Shown here in pieces: positions 1 to 8,363 of a stretch of 43,713 nucleotides of DNA. Positions within the stretch are counted from its first letter, which is position 1, and every line of letters starts with the position of its first letter. This DNA comes from an uncultured Brevundimonas sp. (GTDB taxonomy: Bacteria > Pseudomonadota > Alphaproteobacteria > Caulobacterales > Caulobacteraceae). The notes under the pieces are model-generated. The model was not told where the DNA came from, made no database searches, and saw only the letters and a list, made by a program, of their open reading frames with translations. The translations under genes were made by a program, and so were the position numbers. The stretch lies in NCBI RefSeq assembly GCF_937863155.1, contig NZ_CALMFB010000051.1, positions 1 through 43,713 on the forward strand, read 5' to 3'.

Positions 1-464
<464 letters not shown>

Positions 465-467
465 GGG

Positions 468-2252
468 CTAGCCGAACTGCTTAGCGATGGCGGCGATCTG
501 AGGTCCGTTGGCCTTGATCGTCGTCGCCCCGATTCTGAGGTAGCACTCTCCGTTCAAGAAAGACGGAGCGTGTTGCCTAGGAACACGAACCCTGATCACG
601 GACCGCCCTTTGTAAGCAATGAGGTCCATGCCCGCCAAGACGTTAGTCTTAAGCGGATCGTCCAATGCAGAATTCCGTACGTAGTCCGAAACAATCCTCA
701 TGTACTGATCGAGTGGCAGGCCGAGCTGGGCAGCCTCGCGGTCAACTCCGACAATTTGAGCGGTATCAAAGTTGACCGCCTCGACGTCATAAAGCTCCAA
801 CACGCGCTTCGCATCAGCCGGCTTGTCCACGATACCGATGTAGATGAAGCCGTCCGCGTCGGGACCAATGTTAGCTATGCCGCAGATGGTCTCAACGATA
901 GTTTGTAAGGCGGTATCGTCGCGTTTCTTTCCATCCTCCAAGCGCAGGATGCCTTGTTTAAACTCATACCGAGAATTTTCCATCCTCGCTCTGCGTATGG
1001 AATTTTCGAAATCGAATACTAGCCCCGGTCCATGCGAAAACGCCGCGACATCGCCTGCGATGAAATGATCGCGGATTAGCCCTTTTGCCGTTCTTATATT
1101 ATCCTGACGGTCCGCCGTCTTCGTGTGTTTCATGCCAACACTAATTCGGTCGGTAAGGTTGTTCAGAGATTCAAAAATCTTTGCCGGATCGCCCGGCTGA
1201 AGATTCTCTCTATGCATCAGCTCATGAAACGCCATAAACACTGCGAAGAAGGGAGCCTTCTGAGCGTTACTAGTTGCCTTCGGATAGACCAGCTTTCTGA
1301 ATGCAAATCGGCTGGTATCGACTGCTTCGATTACTGATCTGACCGCAGAGAATGTGATTTTGATTTCGTGCGCCAATCGATCGCGACCATATGATCGTAG
1401 ATTGTCGTCGACTGTCAGAGCAGCTTCTGTGCCCTGGCGATATATCGCGTCGAGGTATTCTCCCGTCGCTTCAGCAGGTACGTCTCCCACCAGAGAAGCA
1501 ATCAAGTCCGCGATTAGCTGTTCGTCATCGCTGTCACGGAGATCTCCGGTACGGAGTACGCCTTGATAGCACCAAAAAATATCTTCAGCCTTCAATGCGT
1601 ACCCATGCGGGTTGCGGCTCGTTTCGATGCTGATTTCCGGCATTTCGCTTAGAAGAAGCGTCTCGCGGGATACGTCGCCCCGGATTTCAGCAGCTAAGCC
1701 ACGTACTAACTCAGCGAAGGGTGAGAGAACGCCTGCTTGGCGCCGCTCCTGATCGCTCAACTGCTTGCCGCCAGAATTGATGCGCCGGAACACATCGGTG
1801 ATGCGAGCTTCTGACTCCCCAGGAAATACCGTCACCGCTAACTGGTAGTCTAGCAGGTTTGCGCACTGCGCTGCATCCAGCCGTTCGACCTCATCCGGAT
1901 ATGGCGTGAACAAGCCTGCCTCAGCAGCCTGTCGCGCTCGGGGAAGCTCCTTGAGATCGAAAACTTTATCGTCCCACTTAAAGTTGTGCTCGATGAAGGA
2001 GAAAACAGCGTTCAACCGCTGCATGCCATCTATGATCTCCCATCGTATGGGCTGATCAGGCGACGAAGGCGATTTCTCCGCAAAAAGAAACAAAGGCAGC
2101 GGATAATCTCTAAGTATGCTATCAATAAGACGCTGTTTCTCGGCGACCGTCCAAACCAACTTCCTTTGGTACTGCCTATTGACCAGAAGAACACCATCTC
2201 TATATGCCCGATAAACGGTTTGTATGCTCATGCCTTGAGGCGCTACGGTCAT
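468..2252 (-). CDS. DUF262 (GmrS/ParB-like) protein fused to a C-terminal Schlafen AlbA_2 domain, probable defence protein
   Basis: 594 residues. Residues about 8-190 are a DUF262 domain: the N-terminal NRQYQRKLVW, the nucleotide-site motif IIDGMQRL (73-80; family form is DGQQR) and FRRINSGGKQLSDQERR (155-171). DUF262 is the NTP-sensing/hydrolysing part of GmrSD type IV restriction enzymes, BrxU and SspE. The middle (about 200-410) is helical with no recognised motif. Residues about 421-594 look like an AlbA_2/Schlafen domain: E425, YEFKQG (429-434), GIANIGPDADGFIYIGIVD (458-476) and the closing YLRIGATT (571-578). No HNH (DUF1524) motif is seen, so the AlbA_2 part is the likely effector. An AGAGGA ribosome site lies 6 bases before the chosen ATG. 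Codon use and base composition are much more A/T-rich than both neighbours, pointing to horizontal transfer. Domain calls are by eye; an anti-phage role is inference. Confidence 0.85.
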   Translation of the reverse strand: MTVAPQGMSIQTVYRAYRDGVLLVNRQYQRKLVWTVAEKQRLIDSILRDYPLPLFLFAEKSPSSPDQPIRWEIIDGMQRLNAVFSFIEHNFKWDDKVFDLKELPRARQAAEAGLFTPYPDEVERLDAAQCANLLDYQLAVTVFPGESEARITDVFRRINSGGKQLSDQERRQAGVLSPFAELVRGLAAEIRGDVSRETLLLSEMPEISIETSRNPHGYALKAEDIFWCYQGVLRTGDLRDSDDEQLIADLIASLVGDVPAEATGEYLDAIYRQGTEAALTVDDNLRSYGRDRLAHEIKITFSAVRSVIEAVDTSRFAFRKLVYPKATSNAQKAPFFAVFMAFHELMHRENLQPGDPAKIFESLNNLTDRISVGMKHTKTADRQDNIRTAKGLIRDHFIAGDVAAFSHGPGLVFDFENSIRRARMENSRYEFKQGILRLEDGKKRDDTALQTIVETICGIANIGPDADGFIYIGIVDKPADAKRVLELYDVEAVNFDTAQIVGVDREAAQLGLPLDQYMRIVSDYVRNSALDDPLKTNVLAGMDLIAYKGRSVIRVRVPRQHAPSFLNGECYLRIGATTIKANGPQIAAIAKQFG

Positions 2253-2338
2253 CTACATTCCTCTACTTGCAGCGCCGTGACACGCGCGAAAAGTGAATTG
2301 CAGGTGACATCAGGACGGTCATTAATGCAACGGTGAGA

Positions 2339-2845
2339 ATGCCCGCCCTCGTCCTCCTCGCCGGGCCTAACGGCGCCGGGAAGACCACCTTCATCAACGG
2401 CTATCTGCGCGAACGCGCGGAGGCCTTCCAATTCGTCAATCCGGACGAGGTCGCGCGCGACCTGCCGCCCGGTCCCGGCCGTGATCTGGCCGCCGGGCGG
2501 CTGGTGCTGGAACGGCTGGACGCCCTGTTCGCCGCCCGCGCCGACGTGGTGCTGGAAACCACCCTGGCCAGCCGCGCCCACGCCGTGCGCGTCCGTGACT
2601 GGAAGGCGGCGGGATACCGGTTCGAACTGGTCTATCTCAGCCTGCCGTCCGCCGACGCCTCCGTCGCCCGCGTCGCGCGCCGGGTCTCCGAGGGCGGGCA
2701 CGGCATTCCGGAACAGACCCTGCGACGGCGTTATCCGCTCAGCCTCCACTATCTGGAGACAACCTACAAACCGCTGGCCGACGACTGGAAGGTCTATGCG
2801 AGTGGCGGCGAAACCCTCCAACTGCTAGATTGGGGACCGCGATGA
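2339..2845 (+). CDS. Zeta-toxin-like P-loop nucleotide kinase
   Basis: 168 residues. A small P-loop kinase of the zeta-toxin-like group: Walker A GPNGAGKTT at residues 9-17, the NPDEVARDL stretch where zeta proteins carry their catalytic Asp, LETTLASR after the second strand, and an Arg-rich lid region (RVARRVSEGG, RRRYPLS). Classical zeta toxins phosphorylate UDP-N-acetylglucosamine; many solitary bacterial relatives have unknown substrates, and no epsilon antitoxin is recognisable here. Start is uncertain: a GTG at 2333 is in frame two codons earlier; I prefer the ATG. The stop overlaps the ATG of the next gene (ATGA), so the two are probably co-translated. Base composition is like the host, unlike the DUF262 gene next door. 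Confidence 0.85.
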   Translation: MPALVLLAGPNGAGKTTFINGYLRERAEAFQFVNPDEVARDLPPGPGRDLAAGRLVLERLDALFAARADVVLETTLASRAHAVRVRDWKAAGYRFELVYLSLPSADASVARVARRVSEGGHGIPEQTLRRRYPLSLHYLETTYKPLADDWKVYASGGETLQLLDWGPR

Positions 2846-3021
2846 AAAAGCCCCTGTTCGATCACGAGACCGTCCTGAAGGCTGGCCGCCGCGCCGCCGA
2901 GATGGCCAAACATGGCACACGGGAAGAGAAGTCCGGCAAATTCCTGCCGCCGCCCGGCTGGAAGGGTCATCTGGTCACCGCCGCCGACGCCGCGCCGAAG
3001 AAGCCCGGCAAGGCGGCCTAA
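2842..3021 (+). CDS. Small basic protein translationally coupled to the zeta-like kinase
   Basis: 59 residues, not recognised as a named family. It begins at the ATG that overlaps the stop of the zeta-like kinase by 4 bases. The N-terminal half (LKAGRRAAEMAKHGTREEKS) looks helical and is rich in Lys/Arg; the second half has a PPPGWKGHLV turn and ends in an Ala/Lys/Pro-rich tail. A TTG 12 bases earlier is in frame but would extend into the kinase without an obvious ribosome site. The coupling suggests a partner of the kinase, possibly an antitoxin or accessory factor; nothing in the sequence proves this. Confidence 0.65.
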   Translation: MKKPLFDHETVLKAGRRAAEMAKHGTREEKSGKFLPPPGWKGHLVTAADAAPKKPGKAA

Positions 3022-3025
3022 GCGC

Positions 3026-3048
3026 CCTTCTCCCGCTAGGGGAGAAGG
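3026..3048. terminator. Palindromic hairpin between convergent genes
   Basis: CCTTCTCCC (3026-3034) and GGGAGAAGG (3040-3048) form a perfect 9-bp stem with loop GCTAG. It fills the gap between the small coupled gene (plus) and the FrnE-like gene (minus), whose stop starts at 3050. There is no T-run on either side, so it is either a weak bidirectional terminator or a copy of a dispersed intergenic palindrome. Confidence 0.5.
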
Positions 3049-3049
3049 C

Positions 3050-3709
3050 TCATTCGCCAGCGATCTTCCTCAACGCCTCTTCGAACACCGCCGCCGGCTG
3101 GCCGCCGCTGATCAGGTATTTGCCGTCCACCACCACGGCCGGGACGCTGTTGATGCCGCGCGCGCGCCAGGTCGCCTGTTCGGTCCGCACCGCCTGGGCG
3201 TAGCGGCCGGAGGCCAGGACTTCGGCGGCCTCGGCGCGGTTCAGGCCGGCGGTTTCGGCGGCCGTGGTCAGGACGCCCGTGTCGGTCAGGTTGCGGTTGT
3301 CGGTGAAATGGGCGTGGAACAGGGCGGTCTTCAGGGCGGCCTGTTTGTCTGGGGCGACCTCGCCCGCCCAGTGCAGCAGGCGGTGGGCGTCGAAGGTGTT
3401 CCAGATGCGGCTGGCGTCGGTCATGCGCATGTCGAAGCCAACCTCGGCGGCGCGGGCGCGGATCATCTCGCGGTTCTGGGCCGACTGTTCAGGGGTCGCG
3501 CCGTATTTGCGGCCGATGTGGTCGACGATGTTTTCGCCCTCGGGCGCCATGTCGGGGTTCAGCTCGAACGGGCGGAAGGTGATCCGGGCCTCGATCCCCT
3601 CGGGCTTCAGCCGATCCAGCGCCGTCTGAAGACCGCCCAGCCCCACCACGCACCAGGGGCAGACCACGTCAGAGACGAAGTCGATGTTCAGGGTTCTGGT
3701 CGGGGTCAT
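3050..3709 (-). CDS. DsbA-family (FrnE-like) thiol oxidoreductase
   Basis: 219 residues, the normal size of the FrnE/2-hydroxychromene-2-carboxylate isomerase-like branch of the DsbA fold. The thioredoxin-type active site is CPWC (Cys17, Cys20) after a first beta strand (LNIDFVSDVVCPW); the family's FRPFELNPDM segment follows, then a helical insertion, and the cis-Pro loop GINSVPAVVVDGKYLISGGQ near the end. No signal peptide, so it is cytoplasmic, as FrnE is in Deinococcus. The start is set by GGAG six bases upstream of the ATG; a longer open frame upstream lacks similarity. Divergent from the methyltransferase with a 100-base gap. Likely a disulphide isomerase or oxidoreductase; exact substrate unknown. 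Confidence 0.88.
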   Translation of the reverse strand: MTPTRTLNIDFVSDVVCPWCVVGLGGLQTALDRLKPEGIEARITFRPFELNPDMAPEGENIVDHIGRKYGATPEQSAQNREMIRARAAEVGFDMRMTDASRIWNTFDAHRLLHWAGEVAPDKQAALKTALFHAHFTDNRNLTDTGVLTTAAETAGLNRAEAAEVLASGRYAQAVRTEQATWRARGINSVPAVVVDGKYLISGGQPAAVFEEALRKIAGE

Positions 3710-3809
3710 GGCGGTCTCCGTCGTGGGCGTCACCGCATATGGGCGCTGCGTCGCGGATGAACAGGCGGGGTCGCTGGACTTGGCGGCGGGGCGCGGGGCA
3801 AGGTCGGGC

Positions 3810-4541
3810 ATGGCCATCCGCTTTCACCACATCGCCTATCGCGCGCTGGACGTCTGCAACGCCGTGGAGATGGCGGCGATCGAGGCGGCGGTGGCGCGCA
3901 CCGGCCTGCCCCCCGGCGCGCGGGTGCTGGACATCGGCTGCGGCAACGGGGCGGTGGCGGCGCGGCTGGCGCGGATGGGGTTTGCCGTCACGGCGGTCGA
4001 GCGCGACGCCGACATGGCCGATCTGGCGCGCGAACGCACGGCCGGCAGCGGCGCCGAGGTGGTCCAGGCGGATTCGGGCGAGGTGCTGGCGGCTTCGCAG
4101 CCGTGGGATCTGATCCTGGCCCTGGGCGCGACCGAGGCGGCGGCGGCGGGTTTGCGCGAGCCTCAGGCGGTTCTGGCGCGGCTGAAACAACACCTGCGGC
4201 CCGGCGGCTGGCTGTTGTGGGGCGATCTGTTCTGGGCCGCCGAACCGCCCGCGCCTCTGCGCATGCTGGTCGAGGCGACCAACGACTATCTGAGCCATGA
4301 GGGCTGGCAGGCGGCGGCCCGCGCGGCGGGCTATGGCGTCGACCAGGCCCAGGCGTCATCGGCCGAAAGCTGGGATCGCTACACCGCCGCCATGGACGGG
4401 GCGGCGCGCGACTGGCTGGCGGTCCATGGCGATGCGCCAGAGGCGGCGACCGTGCGCGCCGCCGCCGACCGGGTCAGGACAATGTTCGACTTCGGCCGGC
4501 CCTATATCGGCTTTGGCCTTTATCTGCTGAAGGCGGACTGA
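3810..4541 (+). CDS. Class I SAM-dependent methyltransferase
   Basis: 243 residues. Rossmann-type methyltransferase: motif I VLDIGCGNGAVA (residues 39-50), the acidic end of strand 2 (AVERDADM), motif PWDLILALGATEAAAAGLRE at strand 4, and LRPGGWLLWGDLFW (post-motif III). The N-terminal AIRFHHIAYRALDVCNAV and the C-terminal WDRYTAAMDGAARDW stretch are seen in a group of uncharacterised small-molecule methyltransferases. The substrate cannot be told. The Met chosen is the first that fits the domain; the open frame extends further upstream over the divergent promoter region. It ends 7 bases from the convergent trxA stop. Confidence 0.85.
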   Translation: MAIRFHHIAYRALDVCNAVEMAAIEAAVARTGLPPGARVLDIGCGNGAVAARLARMGFAVTAVERDADMADLARERTAGSGAEVVQADSGEVLAASQPWDLILALGATEAAAAGLREPQAVLARLKQHLRPGGWLLWGDLFWAAEPPAPLRMLVEATNDYLSHEGWQAAARAAGYGVDQAQASSAESWDRYTAAMDGAARDWLAVHGDAPEAATVRAAADRVRTMFDFGRPYIGFGLYLLKAD

Positions 4542-4548
4542 GGGCCGG

Positions 4549-4875
4549 TCAGGCCACGCCGCTGTCGGCCAGCCATTCCAGAATCTTGCCCTTGGGCATG
4601 GCGCCGGCCTTCATCGCCGCCATCTGGCCGTCGCGGAACAGCATCAGGGTGGGAATGCCCTTCACCCCCAGTTTCGACGGGACCAGGGGGCTGTCGTCGA
4701 TATTGACCTTGGCGATCACCACCTTGCCGGCCAGTTCGTCCGAGATCTGCTCCAGCGCCGGGCCGATCTGCTTGCACGGTCCGCACCATTCGGCCCAGAA
4801 ATCCACCAGCACGGGGGTGGACGCCTTCAGCACGTCGGTTTCGAAGCTGTCGTCGGTGACCTTGACGGTGGCCAT
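4549..4875 (-). CDS. trxA: Thioredoxin
   Basis: 108 residues, the standard length of thioredoxin 1. Active site WCGPC (Cys31 and Cys34), preceded by VLVDFWAE with the buried Asp25, and the cis-proline in GIPTLMLF. Reduces cytoplasmic disulphides using electrons from thioredoxin reductase. Two in-frame starts exist: the ATG at 4881 overlaps the addA stop (ATGA) but lies only one base from the AGGAG; the ATG at 4875 has AGGAG with a 7-base spacing, so I chose that one. Last gene of the block that starts with the acyltransferase at 14519. Confidence 0.97.
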   Translation of the reverse strand: MATVKVTDDSFETDVLKASTPVLVDFWAEWCGPCKQIGPALEQISDELAGKVVIAKVNIDDSPLVPSKLGVKGIPTLMLFRDGQMAAMKAGAMPKGKILEWLADSGVA

Positions 4876-4877
4876 GC

Positions 4878-7800
4878 TCATTCTCCTGATCGGTCGCCCA
4901 GCATAGGCGATTCGTCGGCGGGGATGTGGGGGGCGGATGCGGCGACCGCCAGAGCTGCATCCATCAGCGCGCGCGGCACGGGGGTCAGGCGCGGCCCGTC
5001 GGTCCAGACCAGGGCCGCCTCGACCGGCCGGTCGGGATACAGCCGCCGCAGCACCGCCGCATAGGCCGCCAGTTGCAGCACATAGGCCGGGTCGGCGTCC
5101 TCGATACGGTCGGGCGCGGGGCGGTTGGTCTTGTAATCGACGATCAGCACCCGGTCCGGCGCCACCACCAGACGGTCGATCCGCCCGGCCAGGGTGACCC
5201 CGGCGCCCAGTTCCGGCGCCCCGCCGGTGATGGCGACCTCGGCGCGCGAGCCGGGGCCGAACACGGCGCTGAAGCGCGCGTCGTTCAGCACGCCCAGGGC
5301 GGCCTGGGCCATCTCGGCCTTCTGGTCCGGCGTCAGATCCGGCTCGCGCGCCAGAAGGCGGGCGGCCAGGTCGGGCCAGGCCGCGGCCGGCGCCTCGGGC
5401 AGGCGCTCCAGCAACCGGTGGATCAGATCGCCGCGCCGGAACCGGCCCAGCCGCCCGGCGCGCAGCAGCGGCGACGGCGCCGGGATGCGCCGCATCTCGC
5501 CCAGTTGCGACGGCGACGCCAGCCGTCCGGCTCGATCGATGGGCGCCGCGCGTGTGGTCCAGTCGGGCAGGGCGGCGGCCGGGCCGGGCGCAGCGGGGTC
5601 CGTCTGCGGGACCGCGACGGGATCGAGGCCATAACGGCGCAGGCCCGGCCCCGCCGGGCGCACGGCGTCGCCCAGCCGCTCGAAGGTCTCGGTCAGCACC
5701 GTCCACCAGCTGCCGTCGTCGGGCGCCTTCACCCCCGTCCGGCCCATGATGACGATGCGGTCGCGCGCCCGCGTCAGGGCGACATACAGCAGCCGCATCC
5801 CCTCCGCCGCAATCCGCTCGTCCCGCTGGGCGCGCAGGGCGGCGCTGGCGGCGCAGTCGTCGCGCGCGGCGCCGGGACACATCAGCCAGCCCCCTGCGCC
5901 CTGCATCAGGGCCGGACCCTGGGCCTTGGGCCGGGCGGTGGTGTCCGGCAGGATGACGATCGGCGCCTCCAGCCCCTTGGCGCCATGCACCGTCATGACC
6001 CGCACCTGACCGCGCGCCTGGTCCAGCTCGCGCTTCACCTCCACCTCGGCCGCCTCCAGCCGGGCGAGGCAGGTCTCCAGGTCGGCGGCCCCGCGCTGTT
6101 CGGCCGCCAGAACCTGGGCCAGGGTCTCGTCCAGCGCCTCGGCCGCCTCGGCGCCCAGCCGCGCCAGGAACCGCGCGCGGCCCGACCGGCCGCTGTTGTC
6201 GATCCGGTTCAGCAGGCCGCTGAAGAAGGCGAAGGGATCACGATCCCGACTGGCGATGGCTGCCTGGGCCAGGTCGCGCGCCGCCGCCCACTCCGGCCGC
6301 TCATCCGCCCGTTCGCGCAGTTCCCGCCACAGACCGCCGCGCCCCGGCCGCCCCGCCAGATCGAACAGTCCGTCCTCATCCACATCGCACAGGGGTCCGC
6401 GCAGGATTTCGGCCAGCGACAGATCGTCGTCGGGGAACAGGGCGAAGCGCGCCGCCGCCATCAGGTCGTCGAAGGCGATATGGTCCTTCAGCTTCAGCCG
6501 GTCGGCCCCGGCCACCGGAATGCCCTGAGCCTTCAGGGCGCGCAGGATCTCTTCGAAGGTCGCATCGCGCCGCCGCACCAGGATCAGGAAGTCGCCATAG
6601 CCGCAGGGGCGCAGGGCGCCGTCCCGGTCATGCACCGCCACGCCCTGTTCGACCTGTCGGCGGATGTCGGCGGCCAGGCGTTCGGCCAGGCGCTTGCGCG
6701 ATCCGGTCGGCGGCTCCTGGTCCACCGGCGCGTCCCAGGCCTCGGCCTCGGGCGCCTTCTCGTCCACGAACAGGTCGACGATCTCGACACAGCCGGGGTG
6801 ACCGGCGCGGGCGGCCAGGTGCCGGGGCATGTCGCCGCGATCCGGCGACAGGGCGCGCGCGCGCTCGGGCGTGCCGAACACGGCGTCGACGAAATCCAGC
6901 ACCGTCTGGGTCGAGCGGAACGAGGTGTCCAGCGGCACCTCGGCGAACGGCCGCCCGGCGCCCAGGACGCGGTCTTGATACTGGCGGCTTTCCTCCAGCA
7001 GCCGTTCCGGCCGCGCACCCTGGAAGGAATAGATGGACTGTTTCTCGTCCCCCACCGCGAACAGGGTGCGCCCGGCCACCGGGCCGGCGAAGAACTCCTC
7101 GGTCAGGGCGCGCACGATGTCCCATTGCTCGGGCGCCGTGTCCTGGGCCTCGTCGATCAGGACATGTTCGATGCGCGCGTCCAGCTTGTACAGAACCCAG
7201 GCGGCGCCGTCGCGGCGGGTCAGAAGCTCGGCCGTGCGCGCCACCAGATCGGGGAAGTCCAACGCCCCGCGCCGCACCTTGGCCAGGTCGTATAGCGCGC
7301 CATAGGCTTGAGCGAGCGTCAGCACCTTGGCCGTCTCGTCCGCCACCCGCGCGGCCCGCACCCCATCCAGCGCCGCCAGATAGGCGCCTTGCGTTTCCGC
7401 CAGGAAGGTCACGGCCGCCGGGGGCGCCGACTTGGTGCCCAGACGCGCGCGCGGGGTTCCGCCGCCGGTCATGAACACCGGCTCCAGATCGTCGAAGGTC
7501 GCCTCCGGCGGCTGGGCCGCGCGCATGCGGATGGCGGCGTCCTGATCGGTCTTGGAGCCGGTCGCCATGCCCTCGGCCGCCTCACGCCAGCCGCGCGCAT
7601 CCAGCCGGGCCATGAAGGCCGCGCCCAGGGTCTGGGGCGTTTCGCCCGGCGCCACGCCCACGGCGGTCCAGGGGTCGGGCGCCGACCCGGCCTCCATCGC
7701 CTGCACATGCTGCAGCAGGCCGATGCGCTGGGCCTCGATCAGGGCCAGCAGGCCGTTGAACCGCTCATGATCCAGGGCGACGGCGAAATGGGCATATGCG

Positions 7801-8363
7801 GCGCCGACCGGACCTTCGGGGTCGCGGACCGCCGCCTGGGCCAGGTCACGGCGGGCCTGGCGCGACAGGGCGCGCGCCGCCTCGTCCTCCAGCACGGTGA
7901 AGCGCGGCGACACCCCCGCCTCGATGGGAAAGCGCCGCAGCAGTTTTTCGCAGAAGGCGTGGATGGTCTGGATCTTCAGCCCGCCGGGCGTCTCCAGCGC
8001 GCGGGCGAACAGGCGCCGCGCCCGCGACAGGGCCTCGCCGTCCAGCGCCTTGGGATCGCGGCCGTCCAGTTTCGCCAGGGCGGCCGCCAGCTCGGCGTCG
8101 GACTTCACCGCCCAGTCGCCCAGCTGTTCGAACAGGCGGGTCTGCATCTCGGCGGCGGCGGCCTTGGTGTAGGTGACGCAAAGCACCGCGCCCGGATCGA
8201 CCCCGCCCAGCAGCAGCCGCGCCACCCGGTTGACCAGGGTCGAAGTCTTGCCCGATCCGGCGTTGGCGGTGACGAAGACGGTCGCGGCCGGATCGGCGGC
8301 GGCGATCTGATTGGCCAGAGCCTGAATCGGGGCCTGGCGCACGGGATCGAGGGCGGCGCTCAT
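4878..8363 (-). CDS. addA: Double-strand break repair helicase-nuclease AddA
   Basis: 1161 residues. UvrD-type SF1 helicase with a C-terminal RecB-family nuclease. Walker A ANAGSGKTS at residues 34-42, motif Ia/Ib YTKAAAAEMQTRL, DEAQDTAPEQWD (motif II), VGDEKQSIYSFQGA (motif III), VMTVHGAKGLEAPIVIL (motif V), RLLYVALTRARDRIVI (motif VI). The C-terminal nuclease has VLIVDYKTNRP with the D-x-K catalytic pair and the QLAAYAAVL helix. With AddB it unwinds and resects broken DNA ends up to a recombination hotspot and loads RecA, replacing RecBCD in alphaproteobacteria. The ATG overlaps the addB stop by 4 bases; an earlier in-frame ATG would lie inside addB. Confidence 0.97.
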   Translation of the reverse strand: MSAALDPVRQAPIQALANQIAAADPAATVFVTANAGSGKTSTLVNRVARLLLGGVDPGAVLCVTYTKAAAAEMQTRLFEQLGDWAVKSDAELAAALAKLDGRDPKALDGEALSRARRLFARALETPGGLKIQTIHAFCEKLLRRFPIEAGVSPRFTVLEDEAARALSRQARRDLAQAAVRDPEGPVGAAYAHFAVALDHERFNGLLALIEAQRIGLLQHVQAMEAGSAPDPWTAVGVAPGETPQTLGAAFMARLDARGWREAAEGMATGSKTDQDAAIRMRAAQPPEATFDDLEPVFMTGGGTPRARLGTKSAPPAAVTFLAETQGAYLAALDGVRAARVADETAKVLTLAQAYGALYDLAKVRRGALDFPDLVARTAELLTRRDGAAWVLYKLDARIEHVLIDEAQDTAPEQWDIVRALTEEFFAGPVAGRTLFAVGDEKQSIYSFQGARPERLLEESRQYQDRVLGAGRPFAEVPLDTSFRSTQTVLDFVDAVFGTPERARALSPDRGDMPRHLAARAGHPGCVEIVDLFVDEKAPEAEAWDAPVDQEPPTGSRKRLAERLAADIRRQVEQGVAVHDRDGALRPCGYGDFLILVRRRDATFEEILRALKAQGIPVAGADRLKLKDHIAFDDLMAAARFALFPDDDLSLAEILRGPLCDVDEDGLFDLAGRPGRGGLWRELRERADERPEWAAARDLAQAAIASRDRDPFAFFSGLLNRIDNSGRSGRARFLARLGAEAAEALDETLAQVLAAEQRGAADLETCLARLEAAEVEVKRELDQARGQVRVMTVHGAKGLEAPIVILPDTTARPKAQGPALMQGAGGWLMCPGAARDDCAASAALRAQRDERIAAEGMRLLYVALTRARDRIVIMGRTGVKAPDDGSWWTVLTETFERLGDAVRPAGPGLRRYGLDPVAVPQTDPAAPGPAAALPDWTTRAAPIDRAGRLASPSQLGEMRRIPAPSPLLRAGRLGRFRRGDLIHRLLERLPEAPAAAWPDLAARLLAREPDLTPDQKAEMAQAALGVLNDARFSAVFGPGSRAEVAITGGAPELGAGVTLAGRIDRLVVAPDRVLIVDYKTNRPAPDRIEDADPAYVLQLAAYAAVLRRLYPDRPVEAALVWTDGPRLTPVPRALMDAALAVAASAPHIPADESPMLGDRSGE

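Noticed and set aside
468-3048. Integrative element around the DUF262 gene
   Set aside because: No integrase, transposase, terminal repeats, target duplication or tRNA end could be found.
4926-7295. 789-codon open frame on the plus strand opposite addA
   Set aside because: It is the antisense of a clear AddA helicase, rich in Arg/Gly/Gln, with no motifs; long antisense frames are expected at this GC content.
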